Shown one piece after another: positions 55,896 through 64,000 of a stretch of 64,000 nucleotides of DNA (the stretch's first letter is position 1; each line of letters begins with the position of its first letter). The notes beneath the pieces were generated by a model. That model had not been told where the DNA came from. It was given only the letters and a program-made list of their open reading frames with translations, and searched no databases. The position numbers were made by a program, and so were the translations under genes. The stretch is taken from positions 793,501 to 857,500 of the forward strand of contig NBNI01000007.1 in NCBI GenBank assembly GCA_004379135.1. The letters are read 5' to 3'. The DNA comes from Acidimicrobiales bacterium mtb01 (lineage in GTDB: Bacteria; Actinomycetota; Acidimicrobiia; Acidimicrobiales; Ilumatobacteraceae).

Positions 55896-56984
55896 TCAGG
55901 CCATGCGGCAGATGTGCCCGATGCGGGGATCGACGCGGCCAGCGAGCATCTCGCCGTACAACGTCTCCACGTTCTCGGCGGCCTGCGTGGTCTCGAACCG
56001 CAGCCAGCCACTGGCCCACGACGCGAAGCGATCCCAGGCCTCCCCCACGCGCTGGTCGAGCCCGTCGCGACCCCACTCCTTGGTGCGCAGCGCGATCTGC
56101 GACGGCGCGAAGAAGAACTCGGGCTTGGGTCCGGGCATCGCCCCACCGTCGCGCGGAGCCGACCAATGCGTTCCGCCCACGACCATGCTGTAGGCGAGGT
56201 CGTCCTCGAAGATCCGATGCACCCCGCCGGTGACGGCTTGATCGCCCGCGATGTCGACGTAGGCGGCGCGGCCCTCGGGCCACGACGCCGAGCCCTGCGC
56301 CACTTCGTCATAAGTGACGACCGATGAATAGCAACCGAGATCCTTCACGAACTCGGCGTTGCCGTTCGAGGTGATGCCGACGACGTTCACCCCGGGACGT
56401 GTCGCGGCCAAGTACGCCGCCCCGATCGCGGTCTTGCTCGACGCGCTCGACACCACCACGGTCGTGACATCCGAGTCGCCCAACACGCTCTGGCCCAAGA
56501 AGTCATCGATCATGAACGACGTCATGAACAACGGCCACAACACCATCTGATGCGCTTCGCGGTCGGCGCGATACGTGGGGTCGGCGGCGGTGTTGGAGTA
56601 GCGGTTGTACGCGGCGGCCATCGGCGAGCGGTGCTCGGCCAGATCGGTGAATCCGCGGGCATCGACGCGACCGGGTTGCACCACGAGCTCGGTACCCATG
56701 GGCAAGTAGCCATAGAAGCGTTGGCCGACCTCGAGAGCCGACTTCGACTCGACCACATCGGCGAATCCCCACACCGGAACCCGGCCCCAGGAGCCCTCGC
56801 CCACCGGGAAGAAGTCCCAGTAGCGCAGGCCGTCTCCGAACACGGCGTAGGTGATGTTGTTGGCCGTGAGCGCGAACGCGTCGATCGCCAACCGCGCCTC
56901 GCCGTCGGCCAGCGGTCGTGACGGAGTGCGGTTGAGGCGGCTGACGGACAGATTCGAACGATCGACATCAATGACGACGGACAT
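55896..56984 (-). CDS. DUF2855 protein
   Basis: A 362-residue protein of the DUF2855 family, related to MDR-type reductases (LADGEARLAIDAFALTANNI; VVVSSASSKTAIGAAYLA with a nucleotide-binding-like turn; DIAGDQAV). Likely a quinone-reductase-like enzyme, but substrate and cofactor are not established. ATG 56984 is chosen as the conserved start (MSVVIDVDRSNL). It is divergent from the selenoprotein-like gene. Confidence 0.8.
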   Translation of the reverse strand: MSVVIDVDRSNLSVSRLNRTPSRPLADGEARLAIDAFALTANNITYAVFGDGLRYWDFFPVGEGSWGRVPVWGFADVVESKSALEVGQRFYGYLPMGTELVVQPGRVDARGFTDLAEHRSPMAAAYNRYSNTAADPTYRADREAHQMVLWPLFMTSFMIDDFLGQSVLGDSDVTTVVVSSASSKTAIGAAYLAATRPGVNVVGITSNGNAEFVKDLGCYSSVVTYDEVAQGSASWPEGRAAYVDIAGDQAVTGGVHRIFEDDLAYSMVVGGTHWSAPRDGGAMPGPKPEFFFAPSQIALRTKEWGRDGLDQRVGEAWDRFASWASGWLRFETTQAAENVETLYGEMLAGRVDPRIGHICRMA

Positions 56985-57082
56985 TGCTCCCCCAAGATCT
57001 CTGCGGTGATTCATCCTCGCAGACCGCCGAGCGGGGCCGGGCAGCCACGTGTCCGCCACACATGTATCGCTACTGTGGGGAA

Positions 57083-58237
57083 GTGAACGGCGACCAGGCC
57101 ATGCGGGAAATGGGCAAGAACCTCCCGGTCCCGACCTTCGACACCACTCCGTGGGCATCGGCCCCTCGCCTGCGCGAGGCGACCGTGGCCATCGTGACAT
57201 CGGCGGCGATCCACCGCGCCCACGACGACCGCTTCAGTGCGGGCGACACCGGCTACCGGGTCATTCCCTCCGATGCGCGCGACCTGGTGATGGGTCACTG
57301 GAGCCCGAATTTCGACCACACCGGATTCCAGATCGACCCCAACGTGGTGTTCCCCATCGATCGCCTCCGTGAACTGGCCGACGACAAGGTCATCGGCCGC
57401 GTCGCGCCGCGCCACTTCTCGTTCGCCGGCAATCAGCCCGATGACGTGTCGACCATTCGCCTCGACAGCGGACCGGCGGCGGCCACCGAACTGAGGCGCG
57501 ACGGGGTCGACGTCGTTCTCCTCACACCCGTTTGACCGCTTTGCACGCGCACCGTGAGTGTGCTCGCGCATGTGATCGAATCGGCCGGGATCGCCACGGT
57601 GGTTCTCGCGTCGATGCGCCCGGTCGTTGAGAAGATGCGTCCGCCCCGAGCGCTCTATTGCGAGTTCCCCCTCGGTCGCCCGCTCGGCAAGCCCGGTGAC
57701 GCCGAGTTCCAGCACCGCGTGATCGCGGAGGCGTTCGCTCTTCTCGACACCCCCGCCAGCCACGGGCCGACCATCGCCGACTTCGACGAGGTGGTCGAGT
57801 CCGACGAGCAGCCGGTCGCCTGCGCGCTACCGCCGCGATTCGACCCGAATCTTCCCGCCTGCGTCGACGAAGCGCGCGGATTGCGCAACGCCTACGACCG
57901 CGCGGTCGCCAAGCGTGGACACACCGATGTGGGTCGGGCGATCGACGCCGACGCGGTCCCGGATGCGCTGGCGGCATTCCACCGAATCGCGTCGGGTGAC
58001 GACTGGAAGACGGTCACGATCCCCGGCAAGAACACGGTCGCCGTCATGCACGACATCCGCGCGTATTACGAGGAAGCCGCACTCGAACTCGTCGGCACGG
58101 CCGGGGCGCGCGGTCTCGAGGCGTGGTTCTTCGAATCGACCGAGGCCGGCAAGACGACGCTCGCCGCGCGGCAGGCGATCAAGGACGGTGGCGGACCGTT
58201 CCCGTTCTGGTTCTACATGGCCCCCGGCCACCGCTGA
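57083..58237 (+). CDS. Selenoprotein B (GrdB/PrdB)-like protein with in-frame UGA (probable Sec151)
   Basis: One reading frame of 384 codons is interrupted only by TGA at 57533-57535, flanked by LLTPV and PLCTRTV. In homologues known to me this spot is a CxxC or UxxC redox motif, so UGA would give U-P-L-C (Sec151, Cys154). Residues before ([32 protein letters not shown]) and after ([37 protein letters not shown]) belong to the glycine/sarcosine/betaine/D-proline reductase selenoprotein B family. A hairpin 12-28 nt after the UGA fits a bacterial SECIS. GTG 57083 follows TACTGT (57071-57076) by 6 nt. If UGA is not decoded, only a 150-residue fragment would be made. Substrate unknown. Confidence 0.8.
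57533..57563 (+). promoter_or_regulatory. Candidate bacterial SECIS with UGA codon
   Basis: UGA at 57533-57535 is followed by a 6-bp stem (57547-57552 with 57558-57563, one G-U pair) and a CGUGA loop (57553-57557). The loop G (57554) is 19 nt from the UGA, inside the 16-37 nt range of bacterial SECIS elements. Confidence 0.55.
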
Positions 58238-59110
58238 TCAGGTCGACGAGCGGCGCTCGCGCGCGGCCGGCATCCAGTTGGGTCCGGCGGTCTCGTCGAT
58301 GCGCGACAGCAGGCGTTCGCCCACCGGCTCGACCAAGTTCAAGAACCGCATCGTCGACTCGGCTCCCACGTTTCGCCACTGCACGACACAGATCTCATTG
58401 GTGCGAGCCTCAATCTCGTCGCGCAACGCGAGTCCGGCCGCGGTGACGACTCCGTCGTGGGCCAACCCACGCGCTTCGAGATCGGCGAACGCGGTCTTCA
58501 GCGCTGCTTCATCGGCGCCACGACTCTGGGCGATCCAACCGCCGTAGTTGAGGTGAGCGTCATGGAGGATCCCGGCCTGCACGCGATCGATTCCGTTCGC
58601 GAGGAGCACCGCGAAATGGGTGTCGCCCCGCCACTCGCGCAGGCAGTTCACCGCCAACCAGGCCGACACGACCGGATCCTCGACCCGAGGCGCCTGTCGG
58701 TGAACAGCGAAGAGCACTCGGCCCGAATCGGGTAGCGCATCAGCCGCCGACCACAGCGTCGGTCCGAGCGCGGCGAGCCCGTCGCAGATGTCCGGCGCGT
58801 AGCGGCGCAAACCGACTCCGACCGCCTCGTTGCGAACGCGGTAGATCGCCTCCCACGACGTGTGTTGGCCGGCCAGTTCGACCGCCATCTGGATGAATGC
58901 CGGGTGGATCGAGAAGAACGCCGCCGACACCGCCTGATGGCCTGCCGGCAACAACGGAGCTGCGCGACTGGTGACGTAATAGCCGAGGCCGTTCGGAACT
59001 CCGAGCTTCGAATACGCGTCGATCGCGTCGGGGTCCCAGTAGATCCAACCGACCAAGCGGTGCGATGCGAAGGCCGCGCGCCGAGTGAGTTCGATCCAAT
59101 CCGGTTCCAC
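58238..59110 (-). CDS. SCO6745-family protein
   Basis: A 290-residue all-helical protein resembling the Streptomyces SCO6745/SalK family (RRAAFASHRLVGWIYW, RNEAVGVGLRRYAPD, VHRQAPRVEDPVV). Function is unknown in this family; a winged-helix-like C-terminus (FADLEARGLAHDGVVT) suggests MarR-like DNA binding could be possible. Its stop abuts the selenoprotein gene stop. Confidence 0.7.
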   Translation of the reverse strand: MEPDWIELTRRAAFASHRLVGWIYWDPDAIDAYSKLGVPNGLGYYVTSRAAPLLPAGHQAVSAAFFSIHPAFIQMAVELAGQHTSWEAIYRVRNEAVGVGLRRYAPDICDGLAALGPTLWSAADALPDSGRVLFAVHRQAPRVEDPVVSAWLAVNCLREWRGDTHFAVLLANGIDRVQAGILHDAHLNYGGWIAQSRGADEAALKTAFADLEARGLAHDGVVTAAGLALRDEIEARTNEICVVQWRNVGAESTMRFLNLVEPVGERLLSRIDETAGPNWMPAARERRSST

Positions 59111-59183
59111 TTCCCCATCATCGCAGGGTGGATCGACCCGCGGGAGGAACGGTCGTCATGCAGACCCCCATTAGCGTGAAGGC

Positions 59184-60332
59184 GTGCCCGACCCGACGAC
59201 AGCGCGCTCCGTGCTCGTGTACCGGTCGCTGTTGGGCGCGCCCAGCGAACCCTGGCTGTTCACGCAGCACCGTGATGTTCCCGGTTGGGGAACGACGTAT
59301 CTCACCCACCAGATCGATGCGGAGGGCGACTTCGTCCACGAATGGGCCCGCTCACGAGTCGTTGCCAGTGCATGGGGAACGAGTGTCATGCGACGGGCCG
59401 CATTCAGTCGAGGGCACGACCCGGTGGCCAATCGCGCGATCGATCGAATCGAGCCGAGACTGCTGCACGCCCATTTCGGACCCGATGGTGCCTTCGCGCT
59501 TCGAACGGCAGACCGTCATCGACTTCCACTCGTCGTCTCGTTCCACGGGTACGACGCCGTGCGACCCGATTCGACCTTCACGACGCGCGGAGGTCGGTTC
59601 TGGCTGCGCCACCGAGCCGAGTTGTTCGGAAGGGCGTCGCTCCTCCTGGCCAATTCCGAATTCGTCCGATCGCACCTGATCGCCCTCGGAGCCGAATCCG
59701 ACAAGGTGCGAGTACAGCGAATCGGTGTCGATCTCGCCCAGTACTCGGCAACCGGCCCGCGACCCGACGCCAACGTTCTCTTCGTCGGACGGCTCGCCTC
59801 GGTGAAAGGCATCGACATCGCCGTGCGGGCCATGTCTCTCGTGACGAAGCAACTTCCGACCGCACGTTTCACCGTGGTGGGCGACGGCCCGCTCCGCCCA
59901 GACATGGAAGCGCTGGCTCGTGATCTCGGAATCGAGGTTCACTGGACCGGTGCACTGCCCATCGAACGAGTGCGGCAAGAGTTGGCACGAGCCACCATCG
60001 TCCTCGCCCCCAGCAACGTCTCACCGGACGGTCAACGCGAGGCGCTCGGACTCTCACTGGTGGAGGCGCAGGCTTGTGGCATCCCCGTGGTGGCATCACG
60101 TTCCGGCGGCATTCCCGAGACGGTGCTCGACGGCGTCACCGGACTGCTGGCCGCCGAAGGTTCGGTCGAGGAGACCGCCGAGCATGTGTTGCGACTCCTC
60201 CGCGACCCGGATCTGCGCCATCGATTGGGCGAGGCCGGTCGTGGGCACGTGTCGCGTGACTTCGATCTGCCGGAGCAATCACGGCGACTCGCACGCTTCT
60301 ACGACGACGTTTGTGGAGCTGAGGGGAATTGA
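59184..60332 (+). CDS. Group 4 family glycosyltransferase
   Basis: A 382-residue GT-B glycosyltransferase. The C-terminal nucleotide-sugar domain has LFVGRLASVKGIDIAVRAM, VGDGPLRPDME, EALGLSLVEAQACGIPVVAS (the EX7E-type motif) and GGIPETVLDG. The N-terminal acceptor domain contains HAHFGPDGAF. Likely builds cell-surface or extracellular polysaccharide; acceptor unknown. GTG 59184 is 6 nt past TAGCGT (59172-59177). Its 3' end overlaps the convergent tRNA-Ala gene by 19 bp. Confidence 0.9.
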   Translation: MPDPTTARSVLVYRSLLGAPSEPWLFTQHRDVPGWGTTYLTHQIDAEGDFVHEWARSRVVASAWGTSVMRRAAFSRGHDPVANRAIDRIEPRLLHAHFGPDGAFALRTADRHRLPLVVSFHGYDAVRPDSTFTTRGGRFWLRHRAELFGRASLLLANSEFVRSHLIALGAESDKVRVQRIGVDLAQYSATGPRPDANVLFVGRLASVKGIDIAVRAMSLVTKQLPTARFTVVGDGPLRPDMEALARDLGIEVHWTGALPIERVRQELARATIVLAPSNVSPDGQREALGLSLVEAQACGIPVVASRSGGIPETVLDGVTGLLAAEGSVEETAEHVLRLLRDPDLRHRLGEAGRGHVSRDFDLPEQSRRLARFYDDVCGAEGN

Positions 60333-60386
60333 ACCCCTGACCTCTTCCATGCCATGGAAGCGCTCTGCCAACTGAGCTACAGCCCC
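60314..60386 (-). tRNA. tRNA-Ala (GGC)
   Basis: Cloverleaf on the minus strand: acceptor GGGGCTG/CAGCTCC containing the G3-U70 identity pair, anticodon stem CTTCC/GGAAG with loop ATGGCAT (GGC), T-arm with GGTTCAATTCC, discriminator A. CCA is not encoded. The 3' 19 bp are shared with the end of the glycosyltransferase gene. Confidence 0.95.
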
Positions 60387-60433
60387 GAATGGGACGGCTG
60401 AACGATACCAACGGGCCGCGACGACCCCAAACC

Positions 60434-60727
60434 TCAGGTCGGACGTTCGAACCGTGTCCGCTGGCCGCACCCGCACACGAGCACGATCGACGAGTTGGGG
60501 GGCTCGGGCGGTGGCGGAAGCGGGTCGTACACACCCTTGTCCCGCCACTCGTCGGCGCGCTGGTTCACGACCTCCAGATCGGACCAAACATCAGTGGAGG
60601 CCGCGTCGACCACCGACTCCGAGAGATCCTCCACGCGCACATCGGTGCGCTTGGCCACCAGTCGCCACGACGAATCGGAAACATCGGCGGTCCAGGTGCC
60701 GCACGACGGACAGGTCAGTCGCGCCAT
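60434..60727 (-). CDS. Small zinc-ribbon-like hypothetical protein
   Basis: A 97-residue protein starting MARLTCPSCGTWTADVSD and ending VLVCGCGQRTRFERPT; the two Cys pairs could bind a zinc ion. No family assigned. It overlaps the rsfS 3' end by 13 bp and shares its direction, so it is probably the last gene of the nadD / LCP-like / rsfS operon. Confidence 0.6.
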   Translation of the reverse strand: MARLTCPSCGTWTADVSDSSWRLVAKRTDVRVEDLSESVVDAASTDVWSDLEVVNQRADEWRDKGVYDPLPPPPEPPNSSIVLVCGCGQRTRFERPT

Positions 60728-61077
60728 TCGATGCGCGGCGCGTCCTTGTACAGACGCTCGATCTCGTAGAAGTCGCGCGTCTCCTGCAGGAAGACATGCA
60801 CGATCACGTCGCCGTAGTCCACCAGGATCCACTGCTGCTCGCGATGACCTTCCACACGAATGGGTGACCGTCCGGTGGCTTCGCGCACCTTCTCCTCGAT
60901 GTCATCGGCGATGGCACGCACGAGACGGCGATTCGGTGCACCGGTGATCACGAACAATTCGGTGATGGCCAACACATGCCCCACCGAGATGACCGTCGTG
61001 TTGGTTCCCTGCTTGTCGTCGGCGGCCCGTGCGGCCACCTTGGCCAAGTCGATCGAATCGGTGGGCGCGGTCGTCAT
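60715..61077 (-). CDS. rsfS: Ribosomal silencing factor RsfS
   Basis: A 120-residue RsfS/Iojap protein that binds L14 on the large subunit and blocks subunit joining when nutrients are short. VISVGHVLAITELFVITGAP, AIADDIEEKVREATGRSPIRV and EQQWILVDYGDVIVHVF are its signature. It starts by overlapping the LCP-like stop by 1 nt (TGATG). Confidence 0.95.
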   Translation of the reverse strand: MTTAPTDSIDLAKVAARAADDKQGTNTTVISVGHVLAITELFVITGAPNRRLVRAIADDIEEKVREATGRSPIRVEGHREQQWILVDYGDVIVHVFLQETRDFYEIERLYKDAPRIEWRD

Positions 61078-62357
61078 CAGCCGGCCACGGTATCGGCCAC
61101 GGTGGCGTCGGTGGCCAGATCGGCGGCGTCAGCGAGCGCCGATGCGGCTTGGTCCTCGATCGAGGTTCCGGCTGTGGCCTTCAAGAAGGCGACGAACGAC
61201 TCACCGAGCGTCACGTGCAGATCGATGCCGGCCACGCGCTCGGTCGCTCTCTCCCACGCGACCTCGTCCAACAGGATCGTCAGCGGTTCGGCCATCCCGC
61301 GATCCATCTCGTCGGTGTATTCGATGGTCGTAACCGCGGGTGGAGGATCGTTGGTCGTGCGCACCAACATCACGTTGGCGCCCATGTAGATGAGACGGAA
61401 CACGGCCTGCCGCGTCACTTCCGCATCGGCGAACGGGCTGTCGACCTGCAGGCTCAAAGTCGGGAACACAGCGACCATGGCGCTCGGGGCGACGCTCGCC
61501 ATCACCATGATCACCTCACCGAAGTCGAAGCCATACAGGTCGATCCCGTCCGGATTGCGCTCGGTGTCGGTCACGAGCTGAAAGCCGATCTGCCACACGC
61601 GCACCGGCCCGGCGAAGAACGCCGACATGAACGACGCCATGTCGGCCGGAACCTGCGCGCCCACGTCCTGGATCACCGTGGCCGGCACGGTGCCGATCTT
61701 CCCGGCTCCCACCGCCTGGGCGATGGCCTCCCACGTGGTTCGCACATCGGGAAGGCGGGTGTTCTCCGGACGCTCGGGGTCGCGCGCGGCCAGAACGGCC
61801 GCGACCTGCAACGGAGTGAACGAGTTGGGGCCTCCCTTGCCCACGATGCGCATCTCGCCGTCGTCGTAGTCGAGAACGTCGGCACCGTACGTGACGTCGA
61901 TCGTGCCGGCACGAGCGATCAGATCACCGGTTCCGCGCTCGGGTTCGACCGCGATGAGATCGATCTGCGTGTTCGTTTGACTCTCGACGGCCAACTTCAA
62001 GGCCTCGATTCCGTCCGATCCGTACACGTCGGCCAGGCGCTGCGGATCGCCCTCGGGTCGGCCGTTCATCGTCATTCCGACCGGCAAGGAGAGAACGGTC
62101 CCACCGGCTCCATTGGGCGAGAGCGCGAGGATGCTGATGGACGCGAGATAGTTCTGCTCGTCGGTGGTGGCCAGGATCGCCGTGGGCGTGGTGGGAATGG
62201 CGATCGTGGGAAGTGACACCACCGCTTCGGCCGCTCGCGAGTCGCGCACGGCTCGCCAGGCGATCACCCCGGAGACCGGGAGAAGAGCGAGAACCAGAAC
62301 TCCCGACACGAACGCGACGAGCGTCCGACGGCGACGCTGCGACTTGAGATAACTCAC
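61077..62357 (-). CDS. LCP (LytR-CpsA-Psr)-like membrane protein
   Basis: A 426-residue protein with an N-terminal membrane anchor (TLVAFVSGVLVLALLPVSGV) and an extracellular domain. The segment ISILALSPNGAGGTVLSLPV, then ADVYGSDGIEALKLAVESQT resembles the LCP catalytic domain that joins wall polymers to peptidoglycan. Conserved catalytic Arg/Asp residues are not clearly all present, so it may be inactive or divergent. Between nadD and rsfS this is the normal place for an lytR-type gene. GTG 62357 overlaps the nadD stop. Confidence 0.65.
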   Translation of the reverse strand: MSYLKSQRRRRTLVAFVSGVLVLALLPVSGVIAWRAVRDSRAAEAVVSLPTIAIPTTPTAILATTDEQNYLASISILALSPNGAGGTVLSLPVGMTMNGRPEGDPQRLADVYGSDGIEALKLAVESQTNTQIDLIAVEPERGTGDLIARAGTIDVTYGADVLDYDDGEMRIVGKGGPNSFTPLQVAAVLAARDPERPENTRLPDVRTTWEAIAQAVGAGKIGTVPATVIQDVGAQVPADMASFMSAFFAGPVRVWQIGFQLVTDTERNPDGIDLYGFDFGEVIMVMASVAPSAMVAVFPTLSLQVDSPFADAEVTRQAVFRLIYMGANVMLVRTTNDPPPAVTTIEYTDEMDRGMAEPLTILLDEVAWERATERVAGIDLHVTLGESFVAFLKATAGTSIEDQAASALADAADLATDATVADTVAG

Positions 62358-62962
62358 CGCACACCTTCCGACGCGTACAAGCCGCGCTCGCGGATGACGG
62401 CGAGAACCGAATCGGTCACCAGGTAGTCGAGTGGCCTGCCATCGCGGAACCGCGCTCGGAGATCGGTGCTCGACACCTCGAGACGCGGCACTTCGACGCG
62501 CAACCAGTCGATGCCCGACGGCAACTCGACCGGTGCGCCCGGGCGATCGACGACGACGATGCGACTGAGATTCACCACGTCCTCGAATCGCTCCCACGTT
62601 TCGAGACCGGCGGCCGCATCGTCACCCACGATCGTGAAGAACTCGGCATCGGGATTCGCGACTTTCAACGCGGCCAATGTGTCGGCGGTGTAACTCGGGC
62701 CTCCGTGTTCGATCTCCCACGTTCCCACTTCGAGACCGGGGACTCCGCGCACCGCCGCGGTGACCATCGCCAGACGATCGGACGCCGGCGTGATGCTGCG
62801 CTGCCCTTCCTTCTGCCAGGGCACGTTGGCCACCATCAGAACGACCCGGTCGAGACCCAGAGCGTGGCGCACGTTGACCGCCGTGACCAGGTGCCCCACA
62901 TGGGGAGGATCGAAGGTACCTCCGAAGAGGCCGATCCGGGGGTTCGACGCGCGGCCCGACAC
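62354..62962 (-). CDS. nadD: Nicotinate-mononucleotide adenylyltransferase
   Basis: A 202-residue NMN/NaMN adenylyltransferase. GLFGGTFDPPHVGHLVTAVN is the nucleotidyltransferase motif (HxGH), and the C-terminal EVSSTDLRARFRDGRPLDYL has the ISxTxxR-like segment. It makes deamido-NAD. The start GTG 62962 is preferred: a minus-strand -10 TAGACT (62976-62971) lies 8 nt upstream and a -35-like TGAACA 17 nt further; longer frames begin outside the conserved part. Confidence 0.95.
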   Translation of the reverse strand: MSGRASNPRIGLFGGTFDPPHVGHLVTAVNVRHALGLDRVVLMVANVPWQKEGQRSITPASDRLAMVTAAVRGVPGLEVGTWEIEHGGPSYTADTLAALKVANPDAEFFTIVGDDAAAGLETWERFEDVVNLSRIVVVDRPGAPVELPSGIDWLRVEVPRLEVSSTDLRARFRDGRPLDYLVTDSVLAVIRERGLYASEGVR

Positions 62963-63283
62963 GTCTGCGGAGTCTACGGCCGGGCATTTCCCCTGTTCAG
63001 GCCCGGTGAGGACGAATTTCTCAAGTTCACGGGACGGCCGGCCGATACCCCTGCTGTCCCTGCCCACCCGTTCGACCCCGAACCGATTACGACACCCCAA
63101 AGAACTCTGATAACTTACGGGTCCCCTTTCGGGACCCCCCAGTTCCGATCCCGAGTTCTTGACCCCCACATACCAAGAGCTCCCGTTCGTTGTTGTTCAC
63201 GGACCGGTCACTGACGTGCCGGTGTCCGAAGTCACCGGCGGACATGGAACAACAGACGAAGACGAACAGTTGAGAAGAACATC
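62963..63283. other. Noncoding region between nadD and sigma factor gene
   Basis: No gene is apparent in these 321 bp. They hold the divergent nadD promoter and a probable long leader of the sigma gene with two hairpins: GGGTCCC-CTTTC-GGGACCC (63119-63137) and GCCGGTG/CACCGGC (63218-63239). A -10-like TAACTT lies at 63111-63116. The first hairpin has no T-run, so it is more likely a leader structure than a terminator. Confidence 0.5.
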
Positions 63284-64000
63284 ATGAATGACTCCATTGG
63301 CATCTACCTGAACGACATCGGCAAGGTTCCCTTGCTCACCGCCGAAGACGAGCGCGTCCTGTCGCGCGCGATCGAGAAGGGCCGCGAAGCCGCCGCCAAG
63401 AAGGCAGCCGGCGAGAAGAGCCCGGCCATCAATCGCGACATCCGCGAGGCCGCCAAGGCCAAGGACCGATTCATTCGTGCCAACTTGCGTCTCGTCGTGT
63501 CGATCGCCCGTCGCTATCCCCTGCCGCAGGGCATGGATCTCCTCGATCTCATCCAGGAAGGCAACCTCGGCCTCGAGCACGCGGTCGACAAGTTCGACTG
63601 GCGTCGCGGCTTCAAATTCTCCACCTACGCCACCTTCTGGATCCGCCAGGCCATCGGCCGCGCACTCGACCAGAAGGCCAGCCTCATCCGAATCCCGGGC
63701 GATCGTTCGGCCAGCCTGCGTGCCGCGTTGCGTCAGGCCAGCGGTGACGGCGAGACCCTCGACATGGCCAATGCCGAACTGCACCGTCTCACCACGCCGG
63801 TGTCGCTCGACAAGACCATCGGTGACGACGGCGACGCGACGTTGGGCGATCTCATGGCCAACGGCGACCCCACTCCCGAAGACCACATCATCGCGCAGGG
63901 CGAGACCGAGCAGCTCACCAAGTTGCTCGACACCCTCGACGCCCGTGCTCGTTACGCCGTCGAGGCCCGCTTCGGTCTCATCGATGGCGAGCGCAAGAGT
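63284..64000 (+). CDS. RNA polymerase sigma-70 factor, N-terminal part
   Basis: The first 239 residues of a principal-type (group 1/2) sigma factor; it runs off the window. Region 1.2 DSIGIYLNDIGKVPLLTAED, region 2 with NLRLVVSIARRYPLPQG, LDLIQEGNLGLEHAVDKFDW and FKFSTYATFWIRQAIGRALD. Region 3.0 usually carries the HMxE motif; here it reads IRIPGDRSASLR, lacking the His/Glu that contact the extended -10. The N-terminus has no long region 1.1. It may be a SigB-like second sigma factor rather than the main SigA. A leader of up to about 160 nt precedes ATG 63284. Confidence 0.88.
   Translation, partial: MNDSIGIYLNDIGKVPLLTAEDERVLSRAIEKGREAAAKKAAGEKSPAINRDIREAAKAKDRFIRANLRLVVSIARRYPLPQGMDLLDLIQEGNLGLEHAVDKFDWRRGFKFSTYATFWIRQAIGRALDQKASLIRIPGDRSASLRAALRQASGDGETLDMANAELHRLTTPVSLDKTIGDDGDATLGDLMANGDPTPEDHIIAQGETEQLTKLLDTLDARARYAVEARFGLIDGERKS

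Noticed and set aside
57083-57535. TGA as a simple pseudogene mutation
   Set aside because: Frame, motif position and hairpin all fit selenocysteine better; an assembly error remains possible.

Overview
The window is GC-rich, densely packed DNA from a high-GC actinobacterium. WhiB-like proteins, a BldD-like regulator, an LLM-class F420-type oxidoreductase, a DUF222/HNH (13E12-type) protein, a PAC2 protein and the nadD / LCP-like / rsfS order all point there; a member of the Acidimicrobiia is my best guess, which I cannot prove without database searches. Many genes start 6-8 nt after a TAnnnT -10 box, so leaderless transcription seems common.

Region 1 (1-8.3 kb) is chromosomal metabolism: the 5' part of NADP isocitrate dehydrogenase, an alkylsulfatase-like metallo-hydrolase, a DMT-family permease, a DUF3089 lipoprotein, an aldo/keto reductase, a carotenoid oxygenase with a divergent TetR repressor, and a DUF222/HNH protein.

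Region 2 (about 8.36-29.47 kb) is a probable integrated element of about 21 kb. It ends at a tRNA-Val(GAC) gene next to a large serine recombinase, with a possible short left att copy at 8362. It carries an orphan DNA methyltransferase, a WhiB-like protein followed by a protein joining a sigma-factor-like N-terminus to a WhiB domain, a CD-NTase-like nucleotidyltransferase paired with a DUF6602 protein that has a PD-(D/E)XK-like motif, a tyrosine recombinase, McrBC, a complete type I restriction system (HsdMSR) and several unknown proteins. It reads as a mobile defence island.

Region 3 (29.5-47.3 kb) is conserved housekeeping, mostly on the minus strand: hemW, a BldD-like regulator with a c-di-GMP signature, rsmE, dnaJ, hrcA, photolyase, a divergent HisD-family protein, an MFS transporter, lepA, rpsT (plus strand), holA, comEC (no MBL domain), comEA, glpD and a CnoX-like thioredoxin.

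Region 4 (46.3-64 kb) has a phosphotransferase-PAC2 pair, an LLM oxidoreductase, a fatty acyl-AMP ligase, leuS, a GH84-like glycosidase, a small membrane protein with a strong terminator, a DUF2855 protein, a glycine-reductase selenoprotein-B-like gene whose reading frame is crossed by an in-frame TGA (probable selenocysteine), a SCO6745-like protein, a GT4 glycosyltransferase, tRNA-Ala(GGC), the rsfS / LCP-like / nadD cluster and the start of a sigma-70 factor gene. The most notable points are the sigma-WhiB fusion, the CD-NTase/DUF6602 pair and the predicted selenoprotein.
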